Positions 22,725-34,918 of a stretch of DNA of 64,000 bases are shown in pieces (positions within the stretch are counted from its first letter, which is position 1; each line of letters opens with the position of its first letter). The notes below the pieces were generated by a model, which was not told where the DNA came from, did no database searches, and was given only the letters and a program-made list of their open reading frames with translations. This DNA comes from Flaveria trinervia (lineage: Eukaryota; Streptophyta; Magnoliopsida; Asterales; Asteraceae), in the NCBI GenBank assembly GCA_025506515.1, contig CM046456.1:8571103-8635102 (forward strand), written 5' to 3'. The translations under genes were made by a program, and so were the position numbers.

Positions 22725-23462
22725 TGTTGATACATGTGTCCCTAGTTTCTGAACTTAATGTAAAATGTCTTTATTGTCTTACACATATGTAATTAAATGG
22801 GTACGTAATGAAATACAATGTGCGGCTGTGCATATAATGTTGAATATTTCATTGCTTGGTATGTAATAATGCTTATTGAACTAACTATATAGGTTGTGGT
22901 TGTTTGAGTAGAACTAAGTCAAATAATAATTGTGAAACATATTCAAACTAAATCATATGAAGTACTCATGCGATTGGCCCATGCTAATAGACCATACGCA
23001 TGAACAACTTCATGCTAATGAACCAGTCATACGAATGAACCTGGAGACTGGATCAGTCGCATGATTATAACATGAAATTGACTCGGTCGCACGACTGAAT
23101 ACTCAGTCGTGCAAATGGATCAACCGCATGACTCAATCGCACGACTGAACCATGCTAATGGTTCAGTCGCCCGAATGAGAAACCCTAACCTATAAATACC
23201 ACTTAAATCGTGGAAAAACATAACACTTCGAATACCTACGTACTAAATCGTACCCTAGCCATCAGAGACCTTTAAGAACCTGTTCCAAGTTCATAGATCG
23301 CACTAGATCAATTCCCAATCGTTCTTAACATTTAGATTCAATCTATAATTGTTTCTACGTGCATTCTCACTGATTGGATCGCCAATCAAATAGTATTCTG
23401 CACTATTTGATTCGGTATACACATATATGAGTTAGTATTTCATTCAATACACTATCCTAACA
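22725..23462 (+). repeat. 5' LTR of copia element B
   Basis: 738 bp, TGTTGATACATG...CTATCCTAACA. 22967-23180 carries an array of CANTCG/CGANTG motifs, for example CGCACGACTGAA and CAGTCGCCCGAATG. It is followed by TATAAATA at 23191-23198, so the array sits directly upstream of the presumed LTR promoter. Confidence 0.92.
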
Positions 23463-23464
23463 AG

Positions 23465-23476
23465 TGGTATCAGAGC
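23465..23476 (+). promoter_or_regulatory. Primer binding site of element B
   Basis: TGGTATCAGAGC two bases after the LTR, complementary to the initiator-methionine tRNA 3' region, as standard in copia elements. Confidence 0.92.
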
Positions 23477-23948
23477 TTTGGCTCTTGTACATGTGATTCA
23501 ATCGTTTTTTATACAAAAATTATGTTATTTCATTAAAAATGCAATCTTTTTGTGTAAAATGGTGTCTTAGACGTCTCCTGATCGTAAAGTTATTTTTCCG
23601 GCATACGGCAATTAGGGTTAGTGAAAATTCAAATTTTGCGTCCAAAATACCTTAAGCCTACGAATTTTCAAGTTTCAGCAGCTTTAGTCGCACGATTGAC
23701 TCAATCGGCCGACTGAATCCATACGCATCCCTCATACGCACAATGGACTCATCCGTACCTTCATACGTACGACTGAGCAGTATTCGCATTGTCCAACCGC
23801 ATTTGTTCATTCGCCCGACTGAGCCATCCGCATTAGTTCAGTCGCACGATTAAACCATCCGCATTGTTCAATCGCACGAATAGCCCAATCGCACACCTTC
23901 ATTCGCACAAGTGAAACAGTTTGTTCAAAAGTTTAAAGTTTTACGGTA
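23477..23948 (+). other. Leader of element B with CG-motif array
   Basis: Untranslated leader between PBS and the gag ATG at 23949. 23690-23910 again holds units such as GTCGCACGATTGACTCAATC, CATCCGCATTAGTTCAGTCG and CAATCGCACGAATAG. No coding signal. Confidence 0.8.
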
Positions 23949-26767
23949 ATGGAGGACCAATACTCAGCATTCACAGCACGGAGAGATTCAGGGATTCAAA
24001 ACCTACTGCTTCTGGAGAATGAAGTGGGGAATCACAACAAACCCCCTAAGCTAATCACATTGGATGAATACCCACAATGGAAGCAACGTTTCGAGATCTA
24101 CTTAAATGGAGTAGATCCCAATATGTGGGAATCTATAGAGATGGGGTACATCATACCAGTAGGTGCTGATGGTGTCAAACTTACACTTGGTGGCATGACT
24201 GATGGAAAAAAGGTCAAATACAATGCTAAGAAGAAAGTCTATGCTCTGCTTACTCAGTCAATCCCCAAGGATATTTTCACCAATTTTCTGAGTATACACA
24301 AGCAAAGAAGCTATGGGATGCATTGGAGAAAAGGTATGATGGAAATGCATCATTAAAGGCGATAAAGGCTAAAGCTTTGAAGAAAGAGTTTGACAACTTC
24401 TCTTCAATGGGTAAAGAAAGCCTGGATGACGTCACTGACAGATTCTACCACTTGATGAGTGAGATGCACACTCATGGAGTAACGACGTCAATGGAAGACA
24501 AAGTGTCGAACTTTGCTGATGGTTTTCCAGAAAAATGGGTTTCCTTTGTCTCCAATCTTAGACAGAATGGCATGCTAACGAAGTTAGATATAAATGATTT
24601 TATTCTGAAGCTGAGAGAAGAAGAATTAAGGATGAAATATAGAGCCCAAAAGTCTTCCTATGATCAGAATCCAGCACTGTACAACGCGACTCCACAAGCC
24701 AAAACGTCTGGAGCACCACTTCAGATGGCTTTTGTGTCAACTTCAGCTGGTCCCTCTCAAGCCTCTACTTCAGGGTCGGAAACGTCAGGGTCTTCTGGTA
24801 CCCAATACATCGTACCTGAAGCCAATGCAGCAAAACTGAAGGCCGAGAATTTCGGTAATGTGACTGTTGAGGTAGCTAAAGAGCACATGGATCTCTTAAC
24901 TGCAGTAGTCCACTCCTATGATAGACTAATTGCTGGTAAAATTGGGAACTGCCACCTGGTGATGAGGATTACGAGCAGGTGGATGAGACAGAACTGGAAT
25001 GGATGGATATAATGTGGGCCTTAGCGAGTGCTGTCCGGTGAGCTAAGAAGTTTTTCAAGAAGACCGGACATAACTTGGTTGCAACTAAGGACACTACTTT
25101 TGGCTTCGACAAGACCAAGGTGACCTGTTTCAACTGTGGCGAGAAGGGGCACTTCAAACGTGAGTGCGTGAAGCCTAAGAAGACTGGAAACGGGAATCCT
25201 TTCACTTCCTTCAATCGTCAGGATAAACCAACTAGTAGTCCTGTTTCTTCAAGCAAGGATCCTAAAGCCTTGACTGCCCATGATGACGAAGGACAGGCCT
25301 GGAGCTTTCGGTTTGTCTCTCCGAGAGAATCCAACATCGCTAGTGTTGAAGATTTAGATGACGATTCAGCTAGTGAAGGAGATATTGCAGTGGAACTCGC
25401 GATGTCAAGTACCGAAGAGACTGAAATGGTGGTCAATTACATGCCTGCAGAAGAAAAAATCTACAACGTCAGAATCACTAGAACCAGAAACACCAGACTC
25501 TGCTTTGATGGCTGATTCATAACCCTCTCAGGTAAGTACTATTGACCAACTTTTCAATAATCATGCTTGTTCTGATTGTAATAAATTTAGGAAAGCATAG
25601 ATTTAAAATTTTATAGGTTATTAGATCATAATGATAGCTTAGTAAAGGACTTGCAACTGTGCACTGAAGCTAACAGAATTCTTAAACAAAATGAGCACAA
25701 TTATAAAGAAAAGATAGAACTATTGAACAAACAACTTAGGAAAACCGAAGTTGTAGCTTTTAACTAATCAAATGACATTAAGTTCTATCTTAACTCCCTG
25801 GAAGACACTAAGAAACAAAAGGCAGTTTTAGAAGTAGAAGTTAATTCATTAAATCAAAAACTGCATAGTTGGACAAGTTCATCTCATATTGTTCAAAACT
25901 TAGTGAGAGAGAATAACAACGGGAAGGGATTGGGTTATAAAGTGGTTCCACCACCACATGAGACCTTGATGAATGTAAAAAGTAAACCAATAAATAATAA
26001 CCCAACCAAGGATCATGTGGTGTCCACTCCTCTAGTAAGTGATCTAGATTCCACACGTAAATCAAATGAATCTGGTACTAAACAAAAGGAGGCCACTTCA
26101 AAGGCAAAAGGTAAAATGTCTTGTGTTAATCTGGAAAAAGAGTTTGAAAAGGTTAATATAAAGTCTGGGTCAATCAAGTCTAGTTCTGAACCCAAAAAGG
26201 ACCAAACATGTTAACCACTCATGTGTGTCAAGTCTAAGTCCAGGTAAACAAAATAGAAAAGATGTTAAAAATGTTAAAACAATTAACTTTGTTAAACAAG
26301 ATAAACCATCTAAACAAGAAGAGTGTCAACCCAGAAAGGTCAATGTCACACGTGTGTCACACACTTCTCCACACAAATAGTTAAATCGAAAAGTAGATAG
26401 CAGATCATGCTACAACTGTGGAGAGTATGAACACATTGCGTCTAACTGTCCTTACTATCAGACACCAAGGAGGAAAGTTGAACTTCAGGATCCAAAACCT
26501 AGTTCTTCTAAGAGGAACTCAGTGACTCCACCTAGAAGGGATAGTGAACCTAAAGTTCAACCCATCAGTCAGTCGTCTGTTTATCACAAACAAGCCTTAC
26601 ACAAGGCGGGCTTATGGAAAGAAAAATCAACCTTAATGTCTGATAATGAGAACAAGAAGACAATTGAGCTTCCCTCACCCTCTAAAGGTCAATGGGTTAC
26701 ATTTATGATGTGTGATGCCTCTGGGACACCCAAGCCAGTAAAGGCTTAGGTCCCTAACCTGAACTAA
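23949..26767 (+). pseudogene. gag of copia element B, decayed
   Basis: Capsid/nucleocapsid precursor. ATG at 23949 (MEDQYSAFTARRDSG). Capsid-type segments PPKLITLDEYPQWKQRFEIY and LWDALEKRYDG-like are joined by a frameshift near 24285, then FYHLMSEMHTHGVTTSMEDK. A second frameshift lies near 24955. The zinc knuckle CFNCGEKGHFKREC is at about 25126-25167. A stop at 25513-25515, an interrupted coiled-coil region (25620-25870, leucine/lysine heptads) and a basic linker follow. A second knuckle CYNCGEYEHIASNC is at about 26410-26451. A stop TAG at 26747-26749 precedes the conserved PNxN-TAA end at 26765-26767. The longer intact frames of C confirm the domain order: capsid, knuckle, coiled coil, knuckle. 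Confidence 0.85.
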
Positions 26768-26776
26768 TGTTTTCAA

Positions 26777-29700
26777 TTGAATGTGCAGGGTGTTCGCTAT
26801 AGTGCTGAGACCAACACGTGGATTATAGATACTGGAGCATCCAGGCATATGACCGGGAGTAGGGCTCTCTTATTAAATGTCAAACAAATAAAAGGAGGCC
26901 ATGTTTCATTTGCTGGAAACAATGGAGGGTGTATCACAGCTCAAGGGGAAGTGGGAAATCAGAAAGTGAAGTTTGACAAGGTAAACTATGTTCAACAACT
27001 TCAGAATAACTTGCTTTCTGTATCTAAATTTATGATAAAGGTTTTAAGGTAGCATTTGACAACAAGAAGTGCTATGTCCTGAAAAAGGACTATGTGATCC
27101 CGGAGGACCAAGTCTTAATGTCTGCCTCAAGATATAAGGACCTTTATGTCTTGGATCTATCAAAGGCCTCCACAACGGATCATGAAGTTCAGTGCTTCTT
27201 GTAAAAAGCTACTGAGAAGGATTCTATCTCCTGGCATAGAAGAATGAGACACATTAATCCACGAAAGATGAATCACTTGATCCAGAATGATCTCGTGAGA
27301 GGAGTTAATGTCAAAAACTTCCAACTTCCTGATTTCTGTGTTGCATGCAAGAAGGGCAAACAGACGAAGAAGTCTCATAAGAAAAAGAAAGTTCATTCTA
27401 TCGAACTTCCTTTTGAACTTCTTCACATGGATCTGTTTGGTCCAGTCAGTACAAGAAGCATTGCAGGCAACTTGTATTGCTATGTAGTTACTGATGACTA
27501 CTCAAGATTCTCTTGGATAATGTTTCTGAAATCCAAATCTGAAACATTTGAGTCATTTAAGGAATTAGTAACTACTTTGGAGTCCCTATAGAAGTTGAAG
27601 GTACGATAAGTTCGCTCAGACAACGGAACCGAGTTCAAGAACCAATGGATGGAGGCATACTGCAAGGAAAAGGGAATTGTGCATCACTTCACTTCTGCCT
27701 ACACTCCTCAGATGAACGGCGTTGTTGAAAGAAAGAATCGGAGCTTGATAGAGACTGGACGAACTATGCTGGCAGACTCGAAACTGCCTATCCAATTATG
27801 GAATGAGGTAGTTGCAAATGCATGTTACACGTTAAATCGAGTTCTGGTAGTCAAACACCATGGCAAGACGTGTTACGAGTTACTACAACGACGTAAACCT
27901 AATTTAGAGTATCTTGAGCCGTTTGGCGCACCATGCACCCTACTGAAGAAGACTCGGGAGGGAAAATTCAGCGAGAAGGCTGAAGAAGGTATCTTTCTAG
28001 GATACAACATACCGAACAACAGAGTTCACAACAACTCGACGGGTCAAGTGAAAGTGTGGTGTAACGTGGACGTTCAGAGATACACCATACCACCTGCTGG
28101 AAAAGGACCCGCCTTCTTTTTCAACTATGATGTATTCTTCAAGTCCTTCAACATCCCTCTCTCCACGTCTGATGATGAGTTAGCAGCAAAGATGATGTAT
28201 GATGTTCTAAACACACCATCTCAGGAATCTACATCATCTGACTCACATGGTGAGTCATCTACCAACTTAGGGGGAGCACTCGCAGAAAGTGACTCTTCCT
28301 CTGACGATGAAGCCGAGGAGAATGATCAGGACACTCAGGAGCAACAGGTTCCTCCTACTACAAGTCCACAAGGATCTAACATTGATGCCTCTGAGTCTTC
28401 GAAACCTCACACCCCTACTGCCTCAGATACTGAACCAAATGTTCATAATCTTGATCCTAAGGTAGTTGTTCCCACCACTCCTGGATCACGCCTAAATGTC
28501 TATCATCCTCTGGACAATGTCATTGGGGATGTAAGATCAGGAGTTCAGACAAGAAATTAGCTGTATTCAGCTGATTATGCCTCAGTAATGGAGAAAGGGT
28601 ACCTTCACGATGGTGCTTATCGTTGTTTTGTGTCTCAGTTCGAGCCAAAATACGTGAACGAAGCCCTAAATGATGAGGCATGGGTTAGTGCCATGCAAGA
28701 AAAACTTCTTTAGTTCAAGAAGTTAGGTGTATGGACACTAGTAGATAGACCTAAAGGTGCTAAGGTCATTGGCACCAATGGGTCTTGAAATGTAAGAAAG
28801 ATGACCAAGGTGTCATCATCAGGAACAAGGCTCGACTTGTAGTTCAAGGATTTCGACAAGTTGAGGGAATAGATTACAATGAAGCGTTCGCACCCGTGGC
28901 AAGAATGGAACCCATCCGCATCTTCCTTGCCTATGCATCGTATATGAAGATTAAAGTTTATCAACTGGATGTGAAGAGTGCATTCCTTCATGGTGAAATC
29001 CGAGAGACAGTGTACGTCAATCAACCCGAGGGATTTGAGGATCCATATCATCAAGACAGAGTTTACAAACTCGATAAGGCTTTATACGGGCTTCATCAAG
29101 CTCCTAGATCATGGTATGAGAAACTCTCCACGCACCTTGTGAAACATGGGTTTCGCAGAGGTGTTATTGACTGCACACTGTTCATCAAAGAAAAGGTTGG
29201 TGATTTACTGCTGGTCCAAATTTATGTAGATGACATAATCTTCGGTTCCAAAAATGAAGAATTATGTAAGAGTTTGAAGCAGTAATGAAGGTTGAATTTG
29301 AAATGAGTGCAATGGGAGAGATGAAGTTCTTTCTCGGGTTACAGGTGGATCAGACACCTAAGGAAATCTTTCTACATCAGACCAAGTATGTAGGAGATAT
29401 TCTCAGTCGGTTTGACATGGAGAATACTTCCGCAGCTGGGACTCCACTGGCTACAAACCATGATGTAGCACCCGACGAGAATGGTGATCTGGTAGATGCC
29501 ACCATGTACCGAGGAATGATTGGATATCTAATGTACCTCACGGCCTCAAGACCTAATATCATCTATGCTACATGTCTATGTTCAAGATATCAGGCAAAGC
29601 CAAAAGTTGACCATCTGATAGGGGTCAAAAGGATCTTCCGTTATCTGAAGGCTACACCAACACTAGGGTTGTGGTATCCTCATGACGATGACCTCGAGCT

Positions 29701-30178
29701 TACGGCATATAGTGACTGGGATTACGGCGGCTGCAAGATAAACTACAAGTCTACATCAGCAGGATGTCAATTCTTTGGGAGGAGATTAGTGACCTGGCAG
29801 TGTAAGAAGCATACCTCAGTTGCTTTGTAAACCTGCGAAGCCGAATACGTTGCTACTGCAAGTTGTTGTTCAAAAATCATATGGATTCAACAGCAAATGC
29901 GGGACTACGGTTTGAATTTCTCTTCTACTCCTATTTTCGTTGATAACTCTGCTACAATTGCAGTAACTAAAAATCCGGTCCAACATCCTAAGACCAAACA
30001 CATTGGTATAAAATATCACTTTATACGTGACTGTTTTGAAAAGAACCTAAACGATGTGGTTAAAATAAATACTGATTTTCAACGCGCTGACCTCTATACA
30101 AAGACTTTTGATAAACCACGTTTCCTATATTTGTTAGAGGTCAACGGTGTTAAAAAGAAAAGTGATGTAATTCCTTAA
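26777..30178 (+). pseudogene. pol of copia element B (PR, IN, RT, RNase H)
   Basis: Protease WIIDTGASRHMTG has its catalytic Asp at about 26826. Gag-pre-integrase lies near 27236 (SWHRRMRHINPRKM) with the CVACKKGK zinc half. The integrase triad is present: MDLFGPVS, SDNGTEFKN and NGVVERKNRS. The integrase C-terminus is GKTCYELLQRRKPN. An acidic Ser/Pro linker runs 28150-28500. RT starts from about 28780 (LDVKSAFLHGEI, YGLHQAPRSWYEK) with YVDDIIFGS at about 29226. RNase H (AYSDWDYGG, TCEAEYVATAS) ends at the stop 30176-30178. Breaks: frameshift near 27040, stop in the protease tail at 27201, stops at 27589 and 27607, stop at 28558, frameshifts near 28780 and 29282, stop at 29828. Catalytic residues are all present, unlike A and C, but the polyprotein is not translatable as one. 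Confidence 0.88.
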
Positions 30179-30908
30179 GATGACCATGTATAGTTCGATG
30201 CGTATAGTCCACCTTTCTTTTAATTTTTATTTTCTTTATTTATCTACTTTATTTTTAGTAGTTAATTAATTGATGCTATTTCTTTGCCTAGTAAAATCCT
30301 AAAAAATGTAAATCGTTACGGTTTTAGAATTTTAGGGGGAGAATAGGTTTAGGAAGTAACATTACAAAAAAAGGACGAGGAAGGAGGAGAGGCTAGCTGA
30401 TAGAAATTAGATCATATCTGTGATACCAATTCAAAATCATATGGAAAATGATAGTACACAGGAACAATCAAGTGGGATTTTAAAAGTTTAAATTGAATAA
30501 GATGCGAAGTTCAAAGTATAAGTCTGTGTAGTCTGAGCAATATAAAAGGAAAAATGATAGTAAAACTAGTTGCTATCAAGATAACACAAAGAAAGTAGAC
30601 CTAGAGGTTGCTAGACCATTAATGATATGTTGGTAGATTCAACACAATAGATGATTAGACCTTGTTGGTGACCTCAAGATTAAATAAATTGTTCGACAAG
30701 TTGTTGGTTTCATCTTATCCCTGGTTAACACAATCAACAAAATTCCAATAAGGGGTGACGAGCAGAATAAACGCCACAAATATGTGCGTATGACCAAAAT
30801 ATGAGCAAAATCAAGTGATAAAAAAGTGCAAAAGCAATCAACTAACACATATGTTGTTGGTGAGATCTGTGCAAAAAAAATTGCTCAAACAAGAAGATAG
30901 GTTATGTG

Positions 30909-31015
30909 CCTCTCTGCTGTGCGGTGGCACTGACCTGAGGATAAGCATAACCTAGATATTCTAGAATTCATTGTTGTTTGTCGCCTCTCTGTTGTGCGGT
31001 GGCACTGACCTGAGG
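30909..31015 (+). repeat. Duplicated 32-nt hairpin-like module (element B)
   Basis: CCTCTCTGCTGTGC, then GGTGGCACTGACCTGAGG, occurs at 30909-30940 and, with one change, at 30984-31015. Within it GTGC-GGTG-GCAC can form a small stem-loop, with CCTC and GAGG able to close the ends. Element C has the same pair at 44917-44948 and 44992-45023 with nearly identical intervening sequence. Confidence 0.88.
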
Positions 31016-31599
31016 CTTGGCTTCTCTTTGAAAGCTCTAAGAATAGTTTCTTCTTGAATACTACCATGAGACCGCTCAAAAATCTCCTGAGGAATGTTGA
31101 TTACCAGATAAGTGTGGGATCCACACATGCTTGTTGCAATAATCAAACCTTAAACTGTCACCAATCCGTGTCAAAAGTCTGTGTGGATTTAAGAGGACAA
31201 GTATATTGACAATCATCGTGGCTACAATTCTTGAAAGTCCAAATCAATGTGGGGATCTAATAGTACTAGTATGATTTCCTAAACTTGCTAATGACTATAG
31301 ATGAAAAACAAGAACAAAGCATCAAAAGGATTTTGATAAAATGTCCCGAATGATTTGACTTACCTGTATGATTCCAAATTGAATTGGTCCATTTATGGTC
31401 AAAATGAATTGAAGCTGCCTTTTCAGAAAATAATCTATTAGATTTCCATCTTAGGATTTACACCTCACTTTAAACCACAAAAACAAGTTTAGCTTTGTAA
31501 TTTCAATTTAGTTCTTTTTATTTTTAAATTTCGTCAATTTAGTTTGTTAAACATCGGACTATGACATGGAACTCAATCGGGGATTTAATCAACTAAAAA

Positions 31600-32067
31600 G
31601 TTCATATCTGAGGTGACCACACGTGTTTTCAAATGTAAAATATGTCACGTCTAAGGTGACAACGTGTTTAAAAGGATCACGTTTGAGGTGATAAAAATTT
31701 TTCCAAGTTAAATGATCATGTCTGAGATGATCGAATGCTTATAACGTTTAACCAAAAGTTAAAAAAGGACTAAGTGTGGAAAGGTCATAAAGTCAAAATC
31801 ATGAGTAAGATCCATTCGCACGACTGGACCATGAGTATGGACCAACCGTACAAATGGACCATACTTATGCCCTAGACAACCGAATGGAGCATGAGTATGA
31901 ACCATTCACCCGAATGGCATATCAGACTGAGCCAGTTGCCTGAATGGAGTTGTGCGAATGAGTAAGTCGCCCGACTGAAATCCAGTCGGCCGACTGAATG
32001 TGATCGACTGAACCAATCGCACAACTAAGGTCCAATCGCCCGATTGAAACCATATTCAGTATAAATA
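31600..32067 (+). promoter_or_regulatory. Putative internal promoter of the element B aORF
   Basis: Four TCACGTCTGAGGTGA-like imperfect palindromes (31600-31730) and about a dozen CANTCG/CGANTG units (31800-32055) lead to TATAAATA at 32060-32067. This repeats the LTR arrangement (array then TATAAATA). C preserves it at 44350-43850. Promoter activity is inferred, not shown. Confidence 0.55.
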
Positions 32068-32760
32068 GGGCCATAGTCGATCGCATAAACTCATCACCCC
32101 CTAATCGCCCTATAATCGCATACTCTACCGTTACTCTGCCAAAATTTTCAATAATTGATTTCCGCACCTAATATCGATATTCTGACGATCTCTACTTGTT
32201 ATACAGGTACTATGCGGTGTTATCTAACCAAAGTTCGTTTGATTTGAGCCCTAAATTGTGATTTTCGACCCTTGCAAAAACCGAACCTGTAAATGGACAA
32301 ATAACCTAACTAAACTATGTAAAATGTTGAAATAAAGGTTATTAGGTTATTAGTATAATGATTACGAGTCTAAGGAACCAAAACACATCGTCTAATTTGA
32401 AGATTTGGTCCTAATTTGAATTTAAGTTGAACGAACAGTGGGTCACACTACTGGACATCCGGATGAACTCCAATCGCACGATTGAGCTGGTCAAATGACT
32501 CAATCGGCCGAATGAATAATACAAATGAGCTCAGTCGGCCGACTGAACCAATCGTAGTCTCAGTCACCTGATTGAACTCAGTCGCCTGCTCAGTCACCCG
32601 ATTGAACCCAGTCGCATGCTAGGTTAACCGACTGAACACAGTCGCATGGTTCAATCGCATCATTGAACCAGACTGAGTTCAACCAGGTTAATTTGAATTG
32701 ATGATTGTTGTGTGGTGATCTAACGTTTGTGTGCTTTGTATTACAAATCTATCGTTGACA

Positions 32761-34783
32761 GGTGGTCCATCAATCCAAAGCACAATATTTGTGTCCATTT
32801 GGATGCCACGTCTTGGAATGGTGCCGAGTTTGTGGGGATCATTGCTTTCCTTAAGAGATCCAGGATATCCAAGGCTATAACCACACCGTGCACTCCCTAT
32901 AGGTCTATTCAGCAGGCCTTCTGGGAGGGGGCATCGGTTGACCGCTCACATGAGCCATACAACATCCACAGTAGTATTTTTGGTCAGGCTATCGAGGTCA
33001 CTGCTGCGGATATATGATGTGTACTTGCTTTGGTGATGATGCTGATCACCCTACCAGACTTCACCCTCTGACAGTGAGAGGGTGCTTCCTAAGGATGAAG
33101 TACACTGGGGATATTAATGCAGGTGTGCTTAACAAGAGCAACCTGTGTCCCCAGTACAAGTACTTAGCACATGTCATCCTTAAGTGCTTGGCTTCGAGAA
33201 GGGGTGGGTTTGATGATCTTTCAGACCAGATTCAAAATGCCTATGTGGCACTGGTTCTGAACCACCCTTTCAGCTTCTCGAGCATGATATTCTCTTACCG
33301 GATAGAGAATCTGGAGGCTAAGGGGAAATAGGGTTTTTGCATGTACCCTAGGTTTCTCCAAATGATCATTGATGAGAAGTTGTCCTCTCTTCCTAAGGAG
33401 AGCCAAGATGTGGTGTCGTTGGAGGTAATGGATGACACGATACTAGACCGCATGAAGGTCTACCGGGGAAAGTAGATCAAACCCCCAGTGAAGAGACTCT
33501 TCGGGCATCTGGCCCAGGCTGATTATGTGGCGCCAGGTAGGCAAAAGTGGCACCATGAGGAGAGTGACTCAGATGTTGAGAAAATTGCTCTTCCATCTGA
33601 CGACTCCGACGATGACGGCGGCAAAAACTCTGGGCCCGCTCCTACTAGGGGTCCCACTACTCATGTTACATCTCCACCTCCTACTGATGCCACTACTGCC
33701 AGCTTTCACCAGGACTTTCGTCCTCTAGATGAGGAGGCAGAGAGTGATGAAGAGCCTCTCACGAGGACTGTGGGCAGTCGGGTGGTTGCCGCAGAGAGAG
33801 GTTTGAGGGCGGTTGGTGGACGCCTAGGGGAGTCCGGGGATGCTGCTGCTGAGTCAGATCCCACATATGCCTCGGACCCGCCCAGCAGGCAAGGGGGAGC
33901 CTCTGTGCCTAAAGGCTCAAGGAAGAAGAGGATGGCACAACCCCACGAAGAGATTGAAGTTCACCTTGACCTCATCTACCACCACAGCCACTACCTCAGC
34001 CACACCTTCCACCACTACCACCACTACTGCTACCACACCACCAGTCACCACCTCTACTACCTCACACATCACTACCACACCCACTCCACCATTACCCACA
34101 TCCTAACCACCACCACTACAGCCCATCCGCCACCACCCACATCTATACTACCCCCAATCTTCACCACTGCCACCACCACCACCTCTAGCCACTCAACAGG
34201 ACCATCATCATACCCCTCATTCCATCGGGATCATCTCTACGTCCCAGTGGGGTAGAGGAACAGCTCTCAGCACTGAACCGTATGGTGCTGAAGTTGTTGG
34301 CAGCCGATGATGAGAAGACTGCCCAGATTCGTTAGCTAGTAGAGCTTACTATTGCATAATCTTAACAGATATCTCAGCAGGCACAACTGATTGAGCAGCA
34401 GGTGCAACAGATGGCTGCTCAAAGCCTTGAGATGTCCCAACTCCAGGAGCAAAATGTCTATTTAGCAAAGAGGATAGAGGATTTGGAGGCTACTAGCAAA
34501 ACCATCATGCTCAAGCTGAAGGGCTCGAAGGATGAGCCACTAAAGATCGGAGAAGGAGATGGAGATGATGGTGATGATGATGATGATGATGGTGATGATC
34601 AAGGTGAAGATACAGAGGGAGGTGAGGATGCAGGTGATGATGATGATGAAGGAGAAGGAGATACTTCTGCTACGGGTGCCACATCAGCAAGTGAAAGGAG
34701 GACCAAGAGAGCTCAAGACAAAGGTGCCTCTACTTCAGCCCCGTTAGCAGAGGAACACATGATTAAAGACAAGAGTAATGCAT
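32761..34783 (+). pseudogene. aORF part 1 of element B
   Basis: Additional ORF after pol. Compared with C, the start codon context is mutated and reading begins in DRWSINPKHNICVHL. A first globular block (NGAEFVGIIAFLKRSRI, YRSIQQAFWE) breaks near 33016. It continues in HPTRLHPLTVRGCFLRMKY and PQYKYLAHVILKCLASRRGG to YPRFLQMIIDEKL, with stops at 33329-33331 and 33474-33476. Then come an acidic patch, a Thr/His-rich low-complexity region from CCACCA-type repeats (33960-34190), a coiled coil (34390-34500, QEQNVYLAKRIEDLEATS) and an Asp/Glu-rich tail with ERRTKRAQDKG, ending at 34783-34785. The N-block matches Asteraceae-type putative transposon proteins from memory. Function unknown; no membrane segment or signal peptide seen. 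Confidence 0.75.
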
Positions 34784-34918
34784 AGTTGTTTATGTTATTT
34801 AAAATCATGTGTATTTGAATATTGTATCAAATTAATGTACATAATGTTTATATTTTGTTAATGGATTTCTGTGTTGATAATTGACTGATGTATGATGTGT
34901 TTATATGTTTAAATCAAG

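Larger units (their letters stand above)
30179..32760 (+). other. Non-coding spacer of element B between pol and aORF
   Basis: About 2.6 kb without a credible frame. It contains, in order, a duplicated 32-nt module (30909-30940, 30984-31015), a cluster of TCACGTCTGAGGTGA-like motifs (31600-31730), a CG-motif array (31800-32055), TATAAATA (32060-32067), a GTA donor-like site near 32206, and a second CG-motif array (32440-32690). The same order is found in C, so the spacer is conserved structure rather than junk. Confidence 0.8.

Noticed and set aside
34559..34747. Met-rich frame in the GATGATGAT tract
   Set aside because: Alternative-frame reading of the acidic tail of the aORF.
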